Assembly (NCBI GenBank): GCA_020634755.1
Contig: JACKBC010000036.1
Coordinates: 11,653 to 75,652 of the forward strand
Length of the DNA: 64,000 nucleotides
From: Caldilineaceae bacterium
Lineage (GTDB): Bacteria; Chloroflexota; Anaerolineae; Caldilineales; Caldilineaceae
Direction: 5' to 3'
Shown here: in pieces, positions 1-7,369 of the stretch
How the letters are laid out: every line of letters begins with the position of its first letter
How positions within the stretch are numbered: position 1 is the stretch's first letter
Position numbers and translations under genes: made by a program
Notes under the pieces: model-generated
Database searches by the model: none
What the model was told of the DNA's origin: nothing
What the model saw: the letters and a program-made list of their open reading frames with translations, nothing else

Positions 1-357
1 AACACAACCGTAGATGGCGTTTCTGAGGTGCTTACCAATTGGGATGCCATCAAAGCGGCGGAAAAAGCCGCCAAAGGGCTTCCGCAGCCGGGGCCGCTAG
101 ATGGCGTTCCCGCGGCGCTGCCTGCGTTAGAAAAGGCGCGGCAGCTGCAATCCAAAGCCGCCAAGGCCGGTTTATTGGACCGGGAGCATGAGGCCAACGG
201 CGCCATCGAGCAAATGCAGAAAACCGCGGCCACCCCCACCGCCCAAGAGCTGGGCAAGCTCTTGTGGGGGATTGTAGCGCTGGCCAAGATGCATGATCTC
301 AACGCCGAGGACGCCCTGCGCACCTATACAATTTACTTCAAACGCCAGCATGTATAG
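1..357 (+). CDS. mazG: MazG-family nucleoside triphosphate pyrophosphohydrolase, C-terminal part
   Basis: The frame is open from the first base of the window, so the gene starts upstream and only about 118 residues are visible. The piece matches the second half of MazG: a 'VLTNWDAIKAAEK' stretch, then 'LLDGVP'-like 'PLDGVPAALPALEKARQLQ', then an acidic helix and the usual ending with 'LLWGIVALAKMHDLNAEDALR' and a final 'KR'. MazG hydrolyses NTPs and dNTPs to the monophosphate and pyrophosphate as a house-cleaning enzyme. The metal-binding ExxE motifs are not in the visible part or are not clear. The family call rests on the C-terminal pattern only. Confidence 0.75.
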   Translation, partial: NTTVDGVSEVLTNWDAIKAAEKAAKGLPQPGPLDGVPAALPALEKARQLQSKAAKAGLLDREHEANGAIEQMQKTAATPTAQELGKLLWGIVALAKMHDLNAEDALRTYTIYFKRQHV

Positions 358-387
358 GCTTCCCCCGCTGTCTCCAACATAGTAAAT

Positions 388-432
388 ACCCAAAAGCAGT
401 CAAAAATAAAGGCTAAATCGGTACTTTTGGGT
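388..432. terminator. weak inverted repeat after mazG
   Basis: Arms ACCCAAAAG (388-396) and CTTTTGGGT (424-432) can pair around a 27-nt loop, 30 nt after the mazG stop. No T-run follows. Otherwise I see nothing in the 322-base gap from 358 to 679. Confidence 0.3.
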
Positions 433-679
433 CATTTACAACTTTACTTTCATGGGCTATGATTTAAAGCGATACCTTTCTGAGCTGGCGATTATTTTCG
501 GTGAATGCGATAAGCGCCTGGCCATCAAATCATCAGAAATTTGCAGCGACGGAAAACAAGGCTAAATTCTCCAAGCGCGAGAGGTTTCCGAAACATCAAT
601 ACCACCATCGGCGCCGCTGCAATATACTGTTCATACATATCGGCAATTCTTGCTGAAACTCACTACGGAATCAGACGCC

Positions 680-2785
680 ATGGATACTACCAACCTTCGA
701 AGGCCGCAATTGGCTTCGCAGTCCAATTTCTCCCATGCTTCTGCTGCACCTTCCGCGGTTTTGCACGGGTCCACCAATGCGCCGCAAGATTCACACGACA
801 TTTGGCAGACGCTAGAGGCTGACGATGTCGGCAGCGTCCAGTTGCTGAGCGATAAAGCGCCAACCGCCGATGCCTTCGCCGATCATTTTTTGCGCGCAAC
901 GCACTATTTTGATTTGGTTGTCCAGCACATTCAGGCTATTTTGCCTGTAGACCTGTGCTTGATTCTCACGCAGGCGGGGATAGACAGCTTTGCCGAACAG
1001 ATTGACCCGCCGGCTGCAACGAGTGGCCAACACCGCAACACCGCCGCCAATTTGACCAAGCAGTTTATTGGCGCGCTTTATCACGCCTCCTATCAAGCCA
1101 TGCCCATTGAGCGGCAAAAGCTTTTAACCCTGTGGGGATATGACCAAATGGCGGCCCACCTTGCGCGGTGGCGCACCGGATTTTCAGAAAGCCGCCCTCT
1201 ATACATTCCGGCGCTGCCGCCCAAATCAAAGGTAAGCGGCGCAGAGACCCATCTTGCCCCCCAGCGCTTTGACCATGCTCGCAACGTAGAAGAGGATGAA
1301 TCACCGCCCTTTTTGGGCGCGCTGCTGCTGTTGCCCATCAAATATCACAGCCAGGTCATCGGGCTTCTTCATTTACAGACCCACCAAACCAATGGCTTCA
1401 CCGCCACCCATTTCCACCTTCTTTCGTCGTTGACGCCTCTTATCGGCAGCTACCTGCACGAAGCCCAGCAGGCTAACCAAGCTCAGCAGGCCCATCTCGC
1501 TGCCGCCCATGACCGTGCGCTGCTGGGCCGGCGCATTGTAGATTTCACGGCGCAGATTACCAGCCTAAAAACAGAGCTGGCCATGGCGCAACGCATCAAA
1601 GATGACTTCCTGGCCGTCATGAGTCATGAGCTGCGCACGCCGCTCACCGTGATTATGACCCGCGGCGAGCTGATGCTGAGCAACGCAGCGGAGCACCTGT
1701 CTCAACGCCAACACGACTCCCTGCTCAACATAGACAAACATGCCAAGCAGTTGCTGACGACCATCAATAATATGCTGGATTTGGTTAGCGCAGACAGTGG
1801 CCATATTATCCTCAATCTAGAGCCGATCAACACAGCCGCCATCTGCCGCAAAATTATTAGCGACATTCAAGAAGAAGCGGGCAGCCACCAATTACAGGTA
1901 AAGCTCAAACTGCACCCACAGACGCGCAACATTGTGGCGGATGGCTATCGCTTGACCCAAATGCTCACAAATTTACTTCAGAATGCCATCAAGTTTACAC
2001 CCCACGGTGGCGCCATTGGGCTCGAAGAGACATATGATGCCAAGGCACAGATGGTTCACTTCCACGTGTGGGATACCGGTATTGGCATAGTGCCCAATGC
2101 GCAATCGCACATTTTTGAGCCATTTTTCCAATTCGATAGTTCGCTTACCCGTTTTTATGAAGGCAGCGGTTTGGGGCTGGCCATGGTGGCGCGTCTGGCA
2201 GAGCTGCACGGCGGGCAGATCTCGGTCAGCAGCACGCCTGGGCAGGGCACACGGTTTACGCTGGCGTTGCCCGTCAAGGCATCTATTCCAGAGGCGGAAC
2301 GAGCCGAGCGCCAAACGCTGCCCTTCCATTTTCAGCGCGCCTTTGTCATAGATAGCCACGCCGAATCCATTGAGTCGCTCATTGCCTGGCTGGTGGATTG
2401 GGGTATTCAGCCCCATTTGCAACCCCATACTCATGATGTTGTGGCCAATATTCTCAACTTTTACCCCGACGTGATTCTCATCGACCTCACAGCCGATAAA
2501 GGCCGCGGCTGGAAGGCGCTCAACCAGATTCTGACGGTGAATCATCTGCGCCACATTCCCATTGTAACGCTCTTCAGCAGCCATTCGCCGGCGCACAAAC
2601 AGGATGCAGCGGTCGATGCCCAGCTCCTGCGCCATAAAACCAGCGGTGATAACACTGATAGTGATAAAGCAAGCAATCATCAAGCCAGCAATGGAACAGC
2701 CGTCACCAAGGATGCGCTTTTCCATGCCTTAGAGCGCGCCCAAAACATGAAGCATACGCACTCCGTCATTGTGGCCGCAGAGTAA
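680..2785 (+). CDS. hybrid sensor histidine kinase with GAF-like input and degenerate C-terminal receiver
   Basis: A soluble kinase of 701 residues from the ATG at 680; a TTG at 650 is also possible and neither has a clear ribosome site. Residues about 70-280 look like a GAF-type sensor. A helix leads into HisKA, with phospho-acceptor His316 in 'MSHELRTP', then HATPase_c with N ('LLQNAIKFTP'), G1 ('DTGIGI') and G2 ('GSGLGLAM') boxes. After about residue 550 there is a receiver-like fold ('RAFVIDSHAESIES', 'PDVILIDLT') that keeps the likely phospho-Asp region but lacks the usual acidic pair. No membrane segment is visible. No response regulator lies next to it, so its partner is unknown. Confidence 0.85.
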   Translation: MDTTNLRRPQLASQSNFSHASAAPSAVLHGSTNAPQDSHDIWQTLEADDVGSVQLLSDKAPTADAFADHFLRATHYFDLVVQHIQAILPVDLCLILTQAGIDSFAEQIDPPAATSGQHRNTAANLTKQFIGALYHASYQAMPIERQKLLTLWGYDQMAAHLARWRTGFSESRPLYIPALPPKSKVSGAETHLAPQRFDHARNVEEDESPPFLGALLLLPIKYHSQVIGLLHLQTHQTNGFTATHFHLLSSLTPLIGSYLHEAQQANQAQQAHLAAAHDRALLGRRIVDFTAQITSLKTELAMAQRIKDDFLAVMSHELRTPLTVIMTRGELMLSNAAEHLSQRQHDSLLNIDKHAKQLLTTINNMLDLVSADSGHIILNLEPINTAAICRKIISDIQEEAGSHQLQVKLKLHPQTRNIVADGYRLTQMLTNLLQNAIKFTPHGGAIGLEETYDAKAQMVHFHVWDTGIGIVPNAQSHIFEPFFQFDSSLTRFYEGSGLGLAMVARLAELHGGQISVSSTPGQGTRFTLALPVKASIPEAERAERQTLPFHFQRAFVIDSHAESIESLIAWLVDWGIQPHLQPHTHDVVANILNFYPDVILIDLTADKGRGWKALNQILTVNHLRHIPIVTLFSSHSPAHKQDAAVDAQLLRHKTSGDNTDSDKASNHQASNGTAVTKDALFHALERAQNMKHTHSVIVAAE

Positions 2786-2820
2786 TACGAATTGCCCAGC
2801 GAAGCGCCATGTTTGTGATG

Positions 2821-2853
2821 AGACCTGTTAGGTTTTGAAAACCTGACAGGTCT
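2821..2853. terminator. hairpin downstream of the kinase gene
   Basis: AGACCTGTTAGGTTTT pairs with AAAACCTGACAGGTCT with one G-T pair and a 1-nt loop, starting 35 nt after the stop. There is no strong T-run, so it may be a REP-like hairpin. The rest of the 446-base gap 2786-3231 holds a weak inverted repeat near 2895-2945 and the element at 3163-3216. I see no credible gene in it. Confidence 0.4.
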
Positions 2854-3162
2854 GATTCCATTATAGCGTTTACCTTGGCAAATGGTATAGCCTATAGGCG
2901 GTGGATTGAATCCTTGCGTCGCAAGCTCAATTCACTGCCCTTTAGCGCCATCTCCATTTCTGCACTCCCCTCAATCCCCTTAGCGTCTGCCCGCTAATTT
3001 CGGCGCCAAACCGTTCTGTCAGAGACCGCTCAGCTTCACCAGCGAATTTACCGATAGGTTCTAATTTATCCTCGCCGTGCTGGCTTCCAACGCGCCAATG
3101 GGCTATAATGCTGTGAAATATCATATGCACAACATAACCAATCCACAGCACACCTAGAAAAG

Positions 3163-3216
3163 AACTTACGCAAGCCAAATTATAGGCGCTGGCGCTCAAC
3201 GAGCGCTGTGTAAGTT
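3163..3216. repeat. GACTTACGCA-family palindromic element, copy 1 (short)
   Basis: Ends are AACTTACGCA and TGTGTAAGTT, with an inner hairpin of the type GGCGCT...AGCGCT. It stops 15 nt before the ATG at 3232. It is the shortest and most diverged of five copies in the window (others at 26287, 33195, 46764, 49431). Confidence 0.65.
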
Positions 3217-3231
3217 GTGAGAATGTAACCC

Positions 3232-4515
3232 ATGCAAGCCAATCAAGCCATGACTGAAGCAGGCGTCTCCGCCCCCTTTCGTCCTGCAAACCGCGTCAGC
3301 ACATTTACCCCCACCGTCTTTGCCGAATATACCGCCCTAGCCATCGAGCACAATGCCGTCAATTTGGGGCAGGGCTTCCCCAATTTTCCAGCGCCCGACT
3401 TTGTCAAAAAGGCGGCTCAAGATGCCATTGGCGCCGATCTGAATCAGTACACGCGCAGCGCAGGCCATCTGCGGCTGGTCAACGCCCTGGCCAAGGTATA
3501 CAGCCCGCTCTTCAATCGCGACCTCAACCCGCTCACCGAAATCGTGGTCACCGACGGCGCCACCGAAGCCATCTACGCCACCATTCAGGCGCTGATCGAA
3601 CCGGGCGACGAAGTGATTATGCTGGAGCCATTCTACGATAGCTACCCGGCCTCGGTGATCATGGCGGGCGGAACGCCGGTCTACGTGTCAATCCCACCCG
3701 TTGCGCCAGAGGCGGGCAAACAGATCAGCGCGGCCGATTGGGCCATCGATTTTGCGGCGCTGGAAGCCGCGTTTAGCGAGCGCACGCGGCTGCTCATTTT
3801 AAACACGCCGCAAAACGCACTGGGCAAAGTGTATAGCCGCACCGAGTTGGAACGCATAGCGCAGTTGGCCCAAAAATATGATGTACTGGTGCTGGCGGAC
3901 GAAGTGTACGAATGGATGGTCTATCCGGATGCCGGCCGCGCCGCAGCCATTGAGCATGTGCGGTTGGCCACGCTGCCCGGCATGTGGGAGCGCACCATTA
4001 CGCTGGGCAGCGCCGGCAAGACCTTTTCGGTCACCGGCTGGAAAGTGGGCTGGGCCATTGCGCCGGCGCCCATAGCCCACGCCATTCTCATGGGTCACCA
4101 GTGGATCCCATTTACGGTGGCCACGCCGCTGCAAGAGGCCGTGGCCGTGGGTATGGAAGTGGCGCCTCAAGAGGGCTACTTTGCATGGCTGGGCCAAATG
4201 TACCAGAAAAAGCGCGACATGCTGCTCGACGTGCTCAACCAGGTGGGGCTGACGCCGGTCATTCCCGATGGCTCCTATTTTATCCTGGCCGACTCGAGCA
4301 CGTTAGACGTGCCGGCTGAGCCCGGCGTGCTGCGGGATGTAAGCGCGGCGCGCTGGCTGACTCGGGAAGTGGGCGTGGCGGCCATTCCGCCCAGCCATTT
4401 TTACAGCCCGGCCCATCAACATCTAACAAACAACTTAATCCGCCTCTGCTTTTGCAAAACCGACGAAATGTTAGAAGCGGCAGCGGAACGGCTGCAACGG
4501 TTGGTAAAGGGATAA
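3232..4515 (+). CDS. PLP-dependent class I/II aminotransferase (kynurenine/methionine aminotransferase type)
   Basis: A fold-type I aminotransferase of 427 residues, the normal size for the KAT/YbdL group. 'NLGQGFPNFPAPDF' near residue 45 is the substrate-binding Gly-rich loop of that group. 'NTPQNALGK' replaces the usual 'NPHNPTG'. 'VLADEVYEWMVY' carries the Asp/Tyr that hold PLP, and 'LGSAGKTFSVTGWKVGW' carries the Schiff-base Lys. It likely transfers the amino group of aromatic amino acids, methionine or glutamine to a 2-oxo acid in the cytosol. The ATG at 3250 is an alternative start. The aminopeptidase gene begins 3 nt after its stop, so the two are an operon that would join peptide breakdown to amino-acid use. 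Confidence 0.85.
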   Translation: MQANQAMTEAGVSAPFRPANRVSTFTPTVFAEYTALAIEHNAVNLGQGFPNFPAPDFVKKAAQDAIGADLNQYTRSAGHLRLVNALAKVYSPLFNRDLNPLTEIVVTDGATEAIYATIQALIEPGDEVIMLEPFYDSYPASVIMAGGTPVYVSIPPVAPEAGKQISAADWAIDFAALEAAFSERTRLLILNTPQNALGKVYSRTELERIAQLAQKYDVLVLADEVYEWMVYPDAGRAAAIEHVRLATLPGMWERTITLGSAGKTFSVTGWKVGWAIAPAPIAHAILMGHQWIPFTVATPLQEAVAVGMEVAPQEGYFAWLGQMYQKKRDMLLDVLNQVGLTPVIPDGSYFILADSSTLDVPAEPGVLRDVSAARWLTREVGVAAIPPSHFYSPAHQHLTNNLIRLCFCKTDEMLEAAAERLQRLVKG

Positions 4516-4518
4516 CAT

Positions 4519-6018
4519 ATGCAAATTCATGTCACATCGGGCAACATTGCCCAGCAAGCCACCGACTGCATTGTGGTCAACCTGTTTGAAGGCGTTGCCC
4601 ACCCCGGCGGCGCCACAGGGGCCGTGGACAACGCCCTATCCGGCGCCATCTCACGGCTGATCGCTTCAGGCGATTTCAGCGGCGAAGCCAACACCACGGC
4701 GCTCCTGTATACGGACGGCAAGATTGCGGCGCCGCGCGTTTTGGTGGTGGGCCTGGGCCAAAGCGAAAAATTTGATCTGCACGGCGTGCGCAAAGCCGCC
4801 GCCGCCACCGTCAACGCGCTGGCCAAGCTAAAAGGCGTTAAAAACGTTGCCACAATTGTGCATGGCGCCGGCATTGCCGGGCTGGATACAGCCGCCGCGG
4901 CCCAGACGCTGGCCGAAGGCACGCTATTGGCCGCCTATGTTTCACCCCAATATAAGCGCGAACCGCAAAGCGCCGCGCTGGCAAGCTGCACCGTGGTCGA
5001 ATTTGATGCTACTAAAGTAGACGCCGTACAGGCAGGCGTTGACCGCGGCGTGGGTATTGCCGCCGGCGTCTATAGTGCCCGCAACTATGTGAGCGAGCCG
5101 CCCAATGTGCTCTATCCGGTTGAATTTGCCAGCCGCGCCCGCGCCATGGCCGCCGAGACCGGTTTGGCCTGTACCGTGTTGGGCGAAGCCGAAATGCGCG
5201 AACTCAAAATGGGCATCCTGTTGGCCGTCAGCCTGGGCTCCGTGCGCGAGGCGCAGCTCATTATTTTGGAACATGCGCCAGCCGGCACGGAAAACGACGC
5301 GCCGCTGGTGCTGGTGGGCAAAGGCATCACCTTTGATACGGGTGGCATTAGCATTAAGCCCAGCGCCAATATGTGGCTGATGAAAGACGACATGGGTGGC
5401 GCCGCCGCCGTGATTGGCGCCATGGAGTCGTTGGCGCGCCTGGGCGTGCCCAAGCGCGTCATCGGCGTAGCGGCCTGCGTGGAAAATATGCCCGACGGCG
5501 GCGCCTTTCGCCCCGGCGATATTGTCACCGGCATGACGGGCAAAACCGCCGAAATCATCAGCACAGATGCGGAAGGCCGGCTGGTGTTGGCCGATGCGTT
5601 GGCCTACGTGGCGCGCTACAATCCCGCTGCCGTGGTGGATCTGGCTACGCTGACCGGCGCCGTCGGTGTGGCGCTGGGTCCACACGCGGCCGGTCTCTTT
5701 GCCAATGACGATGCGCTTAAGGATGCGCTGCTGGCGGCGGCGGACCAAAGCGGCGAACGGCTGTGGCACCTGCCGCTGTATGACGAATACTTGGACACCA
5801 TCAAAAGCGACATGGCCGAAGTCCAGAACAGCGGCGGTCGCATGGGGGGCGTCGGCACCAGCGCCAAATTTATCGAGCACTTTACCGAAGGCTACCCGTG
5901 GGCGCATCTCGACATTGCATCTATGGTGTGGGACAGCAACGGCAAGAATCCGCTGGCGCCCAAGGGGGCAGTGGGCTATGGCGTGCGTCTGCTGGTAGAG
6001 CTGGCCGAGCAGTGGTAA
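4519..6018 (+). CDS. pepA: leucyl aminopeptidase, M17 family
   Basis: 499 residues, typical of cytosolic PepA. The N-terminal macro-like domain is followed from about residue 170 by the catalytic domain. 'LVGKGITFDTGGISIKP' holds the metal-binding Lys and Asp, 'KDDMGGAA' holds another Asp, and 'STDAEGRLVLADAL' is the M17 signature (normally NTDAEGRL). It removes N-terminal residues from peptides using two metal ions, usually as a hexamer. The start has AAAGGG upstream and lies 3 nt after the aminotransferase stop. Confidence 0.95.
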   Translation: MQIHVTSGNIAQQATDCIVVNLFEGVAHPGGATGAVDNALSGAISRLIASGDFSGEANTTALLYTDGKIAAPRVLVVGLGQSEKFDLHGVRKAAAATVNALAKLKGVKNVATIVHGAGIAGLDTAAAAQTLAEGTLLAAYVSPQYKREPQSAALASCTVVEFDATKVDAVQAGVDRGVGIAAGVYSARNYVSEPPNVLYPVEFASRARAMAAETGLACTVLGEAEMRELKMGILLAVSLGSVREAQLIILEHAPAGTENDAPLVLVGKGITFDTGGISIKPSANMWLMKDDMGGAAAVIGAMESLARLGVPKRVIGVAACVENMPDGGAFRPGDIVTGMTGKTAEIISTDAEGRLVLADALAYVARYNPAAVVDLATLTGAVGVALGPHAAGLFANDDALKDALLAAADQSGERLWHLPLYDEYLDTIKSDMAEVQNSGGRMGGVGTSAKFIEHFTEGYPWAHLDIASMVWDSNGKNPLAPKGAVGYGVRLLVELAEQW

Positions 6019-6089
6019 GGGAATGACAAGGTGATAAGGTGACAGGGGTGACCTGGTTACCCCTATTTGACAAGGAGAAGACGCGGCGA

Positions 6090-6881
6090 ATGCGTATTGA
6101 CTTGCAATGGATGAAAATTCAAAAAATAGAGAGCGGCCAACCAATGCCCACCCGTCTGTGGGTGTGGCTGGGTGCGTTGAGCGCTGGTCTGTTGGCCTTG
6201 CTGCCATCAAGGCTGCTGGCGGCGCCCATGCTGCAAGACGTGGCCACCGGCGCCAGTGAGGGCATTTGGCCGGTGCTTTTGCCGCTCTCCACCGCCGCCA
6301 TTGGCGTGGAGCGGACCATTGAAATTGTATGGAACTATGTGGAGTGGGCGCTGCTCAATTTCCGTCACACCGATCCGGCCGAATTAAAGACGCCGCAATA
6401 TATTCAATTTAAGAGCGGCACCAGCTTGGTGCTGGGCGTCGTACTGGGCGTATTGGTCTCCAACTACACCGGCATGCACCTCTTCGATTATTTAAAACCA
6501 CTGACTCCCCGCTTTTTAGAGACGGTGCCACCGCTGTGGGATGTGATTATCACCGGGATTATTATTGGCTCTGGCGCCAAACCGGCCCACGAAATCCTGG
6601 GCGTGTTGACGCACATCAAAAATTTCTTTAGCTATGCCGCCATCAATCAGCGCGAAAGCGCGGGCGCGGCGCTGGCGCAAGGCGTGCTGCGTCTGGCCGA
6701 ATCTGAAAACAAAATGATGCTAGACGTACCGGGCATGGGCCCCACCCAGTTGCCCTCTATGGCCAGCACGCGCGGCATGGAAGGCACAGATGCCGAAGAT
6801 GAGGCCGCCACGCCGGCGCTGACCGAGGCCGAGCGCACCCAGCAGTACGTGGATATATTGCGCCGCGCCACGGCGCGCTAG
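6090..6881 (+). CDS. membrane protein of unknown function
   Basis: From the ATG at 6090 (AAGGAG at 6072-6077) the protein has 263 residues; ATG 6144 or GTG 6039 are alternatives. A hydrophobic N-terminal segment ('LGALSAGLLALLPSRLLAAP') could be a signal or first membrane helix. A second hydrophobic stretch with 'LVLGVVLGVLVSNY' and a third with 'VIITGIIIGSGAKPAHE' follow, then a charged soluble C-terminus. I do not recognise the family. It sits between pepA and the CHAT gene on the same strand, so a link to the CHAT protein is possible but only by position. Confidence 0.6.
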   Translation: MRIDLQWMKIQKIESGQPMPTRLWVWLGALSAGLLALLPSRLLAAPMLQDVATGASEGIWPVLLPLSTAAIGVERTIEIVWNYVEWALLNFRHTDPAELKTPQYIQFKSGTSLVLGVVLGVLVSNYTGMHLFDYLKPLTPRFLETVPPLWDVIITGIIIGSGAKPAHEILGVLTHIKNFFSYAAINQRESAGAALAQGVLRLAESENKMMLDVPGMGPTQLPSMASTRGMEGTDAEDEAATPALTEAERTQQYVDILRRATAR

Positions 6882-6914
6882 CGCAGAGCGCAGTGATGAC
6901 AAAATAATCTGTCT

Positions 6915-7011
6915 GGACTATGATTTATTTGATTGTATGATGTACTATGATTTCTCTTGGAGATACACCATCGCAACGCAGACGGTGTTGCGCTACACCT
7001 CATCATAGTCC
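6915..7011. repeat. inverted repeat upstream of the Uma2 remnant
   Basis: GGACTATGAT (6915-6924) pairs with ATCATAGTCC (7002-7011). Several ATGAT/ATCAT motifs lie inside and just outside. It looks like a small fold-back element. Confidence 0.45.
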
Positions 7012-7035
7012 ATCATCGAATCATCCCATTCATAG

Positions 7036-7236
7036 TTTAGACTACACTGGATCATCGATCCGGTCAGCCAGGCCGTGGAGCAGTTTCGGCTCGTAGATGG
7101 CCAATACGAATTGACCATGAAGGCGCAAACCGGTCTGCTGCACAGCTTTGCCGTTGCAGGCTTTGAAATTCCCATCCGGGCCATCTTTGATGAGGATGAG
7201 AATCAACGAGCCCTGGCGCAGATTGTTTCTGTATAA
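7036..7236 (+). pseudogene. Uma2-family (DUF820) endonuclease-like gene, C-terminal fragment
   Basis: Frame 1 is open from 7036 to the TAA at 7234-7236 and reads 'LHWIIDPVSQAVEQF', 'RLVDGQYEL', then 'FEIPIRAIFDEDENQRALA'. This is the ending of Uma2 proteins, where 'YWIIDP...VE.YRL..G.Y' and 'LPGF...IF' are conserved. The first two thirds, including the PD-(D/E)xK-like core, are missing and there is no start codon or ribosome site. Uma2 genes are abundant in Chloroflexota and cyanobacteria. This copy is a relic. Confidence 0.6.
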
Positions 7237-7268
7237 CAGCGATTAGCGTTTAGCAAAAAGATAAAATG

Positions 7269-7343
7269 GGTACGCGGATGCGCGCGGATAAACGCGGATT
7301 TTGGGCGATAGCATCCGCGCAAATCCGCGTGTATCCGCGTACC
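7269..7343. repeat. palindromic CGCGGAT element before the CHAT gene
   Basis: GGTACGCGGAT (7269-7279) pairs with ATCCGCGTACC (7333-7343). Inside are further GCGCGGAT/ATCCGCGC and ACGCGGATTT/AAATCCGCGT arms. It ends 26 nt before the CHAT start. The core word (CGCGGATTT) recurs in the nested repeat at 42.9 kb. Confidence 0.6.
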
Positions 7344-7369
7344 ATTCCTGCTGTATCTTATTTCTGATC

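Noticed and set aside
541..822. 93-codon open frame before the hybrid kinase
   Set aside because: Overlaps the kinase start in another frame and has no recognisable pattern.
2942..3289. 115-codon minus-strand open frame in the gap before the aminotransferase
   Set aside because: No ribosome site, overlaps the GACTTACGCA element and the start of the aminotransferase; composition unlike a protein.
4942..6210. 422-codon minus-strand open frame opposite pepA
   Set aside because: It mirrors the codons of a clear M17 peptidase and has a low-complexity His/Gly/Gln-rich translation typical of an antisense shadow.
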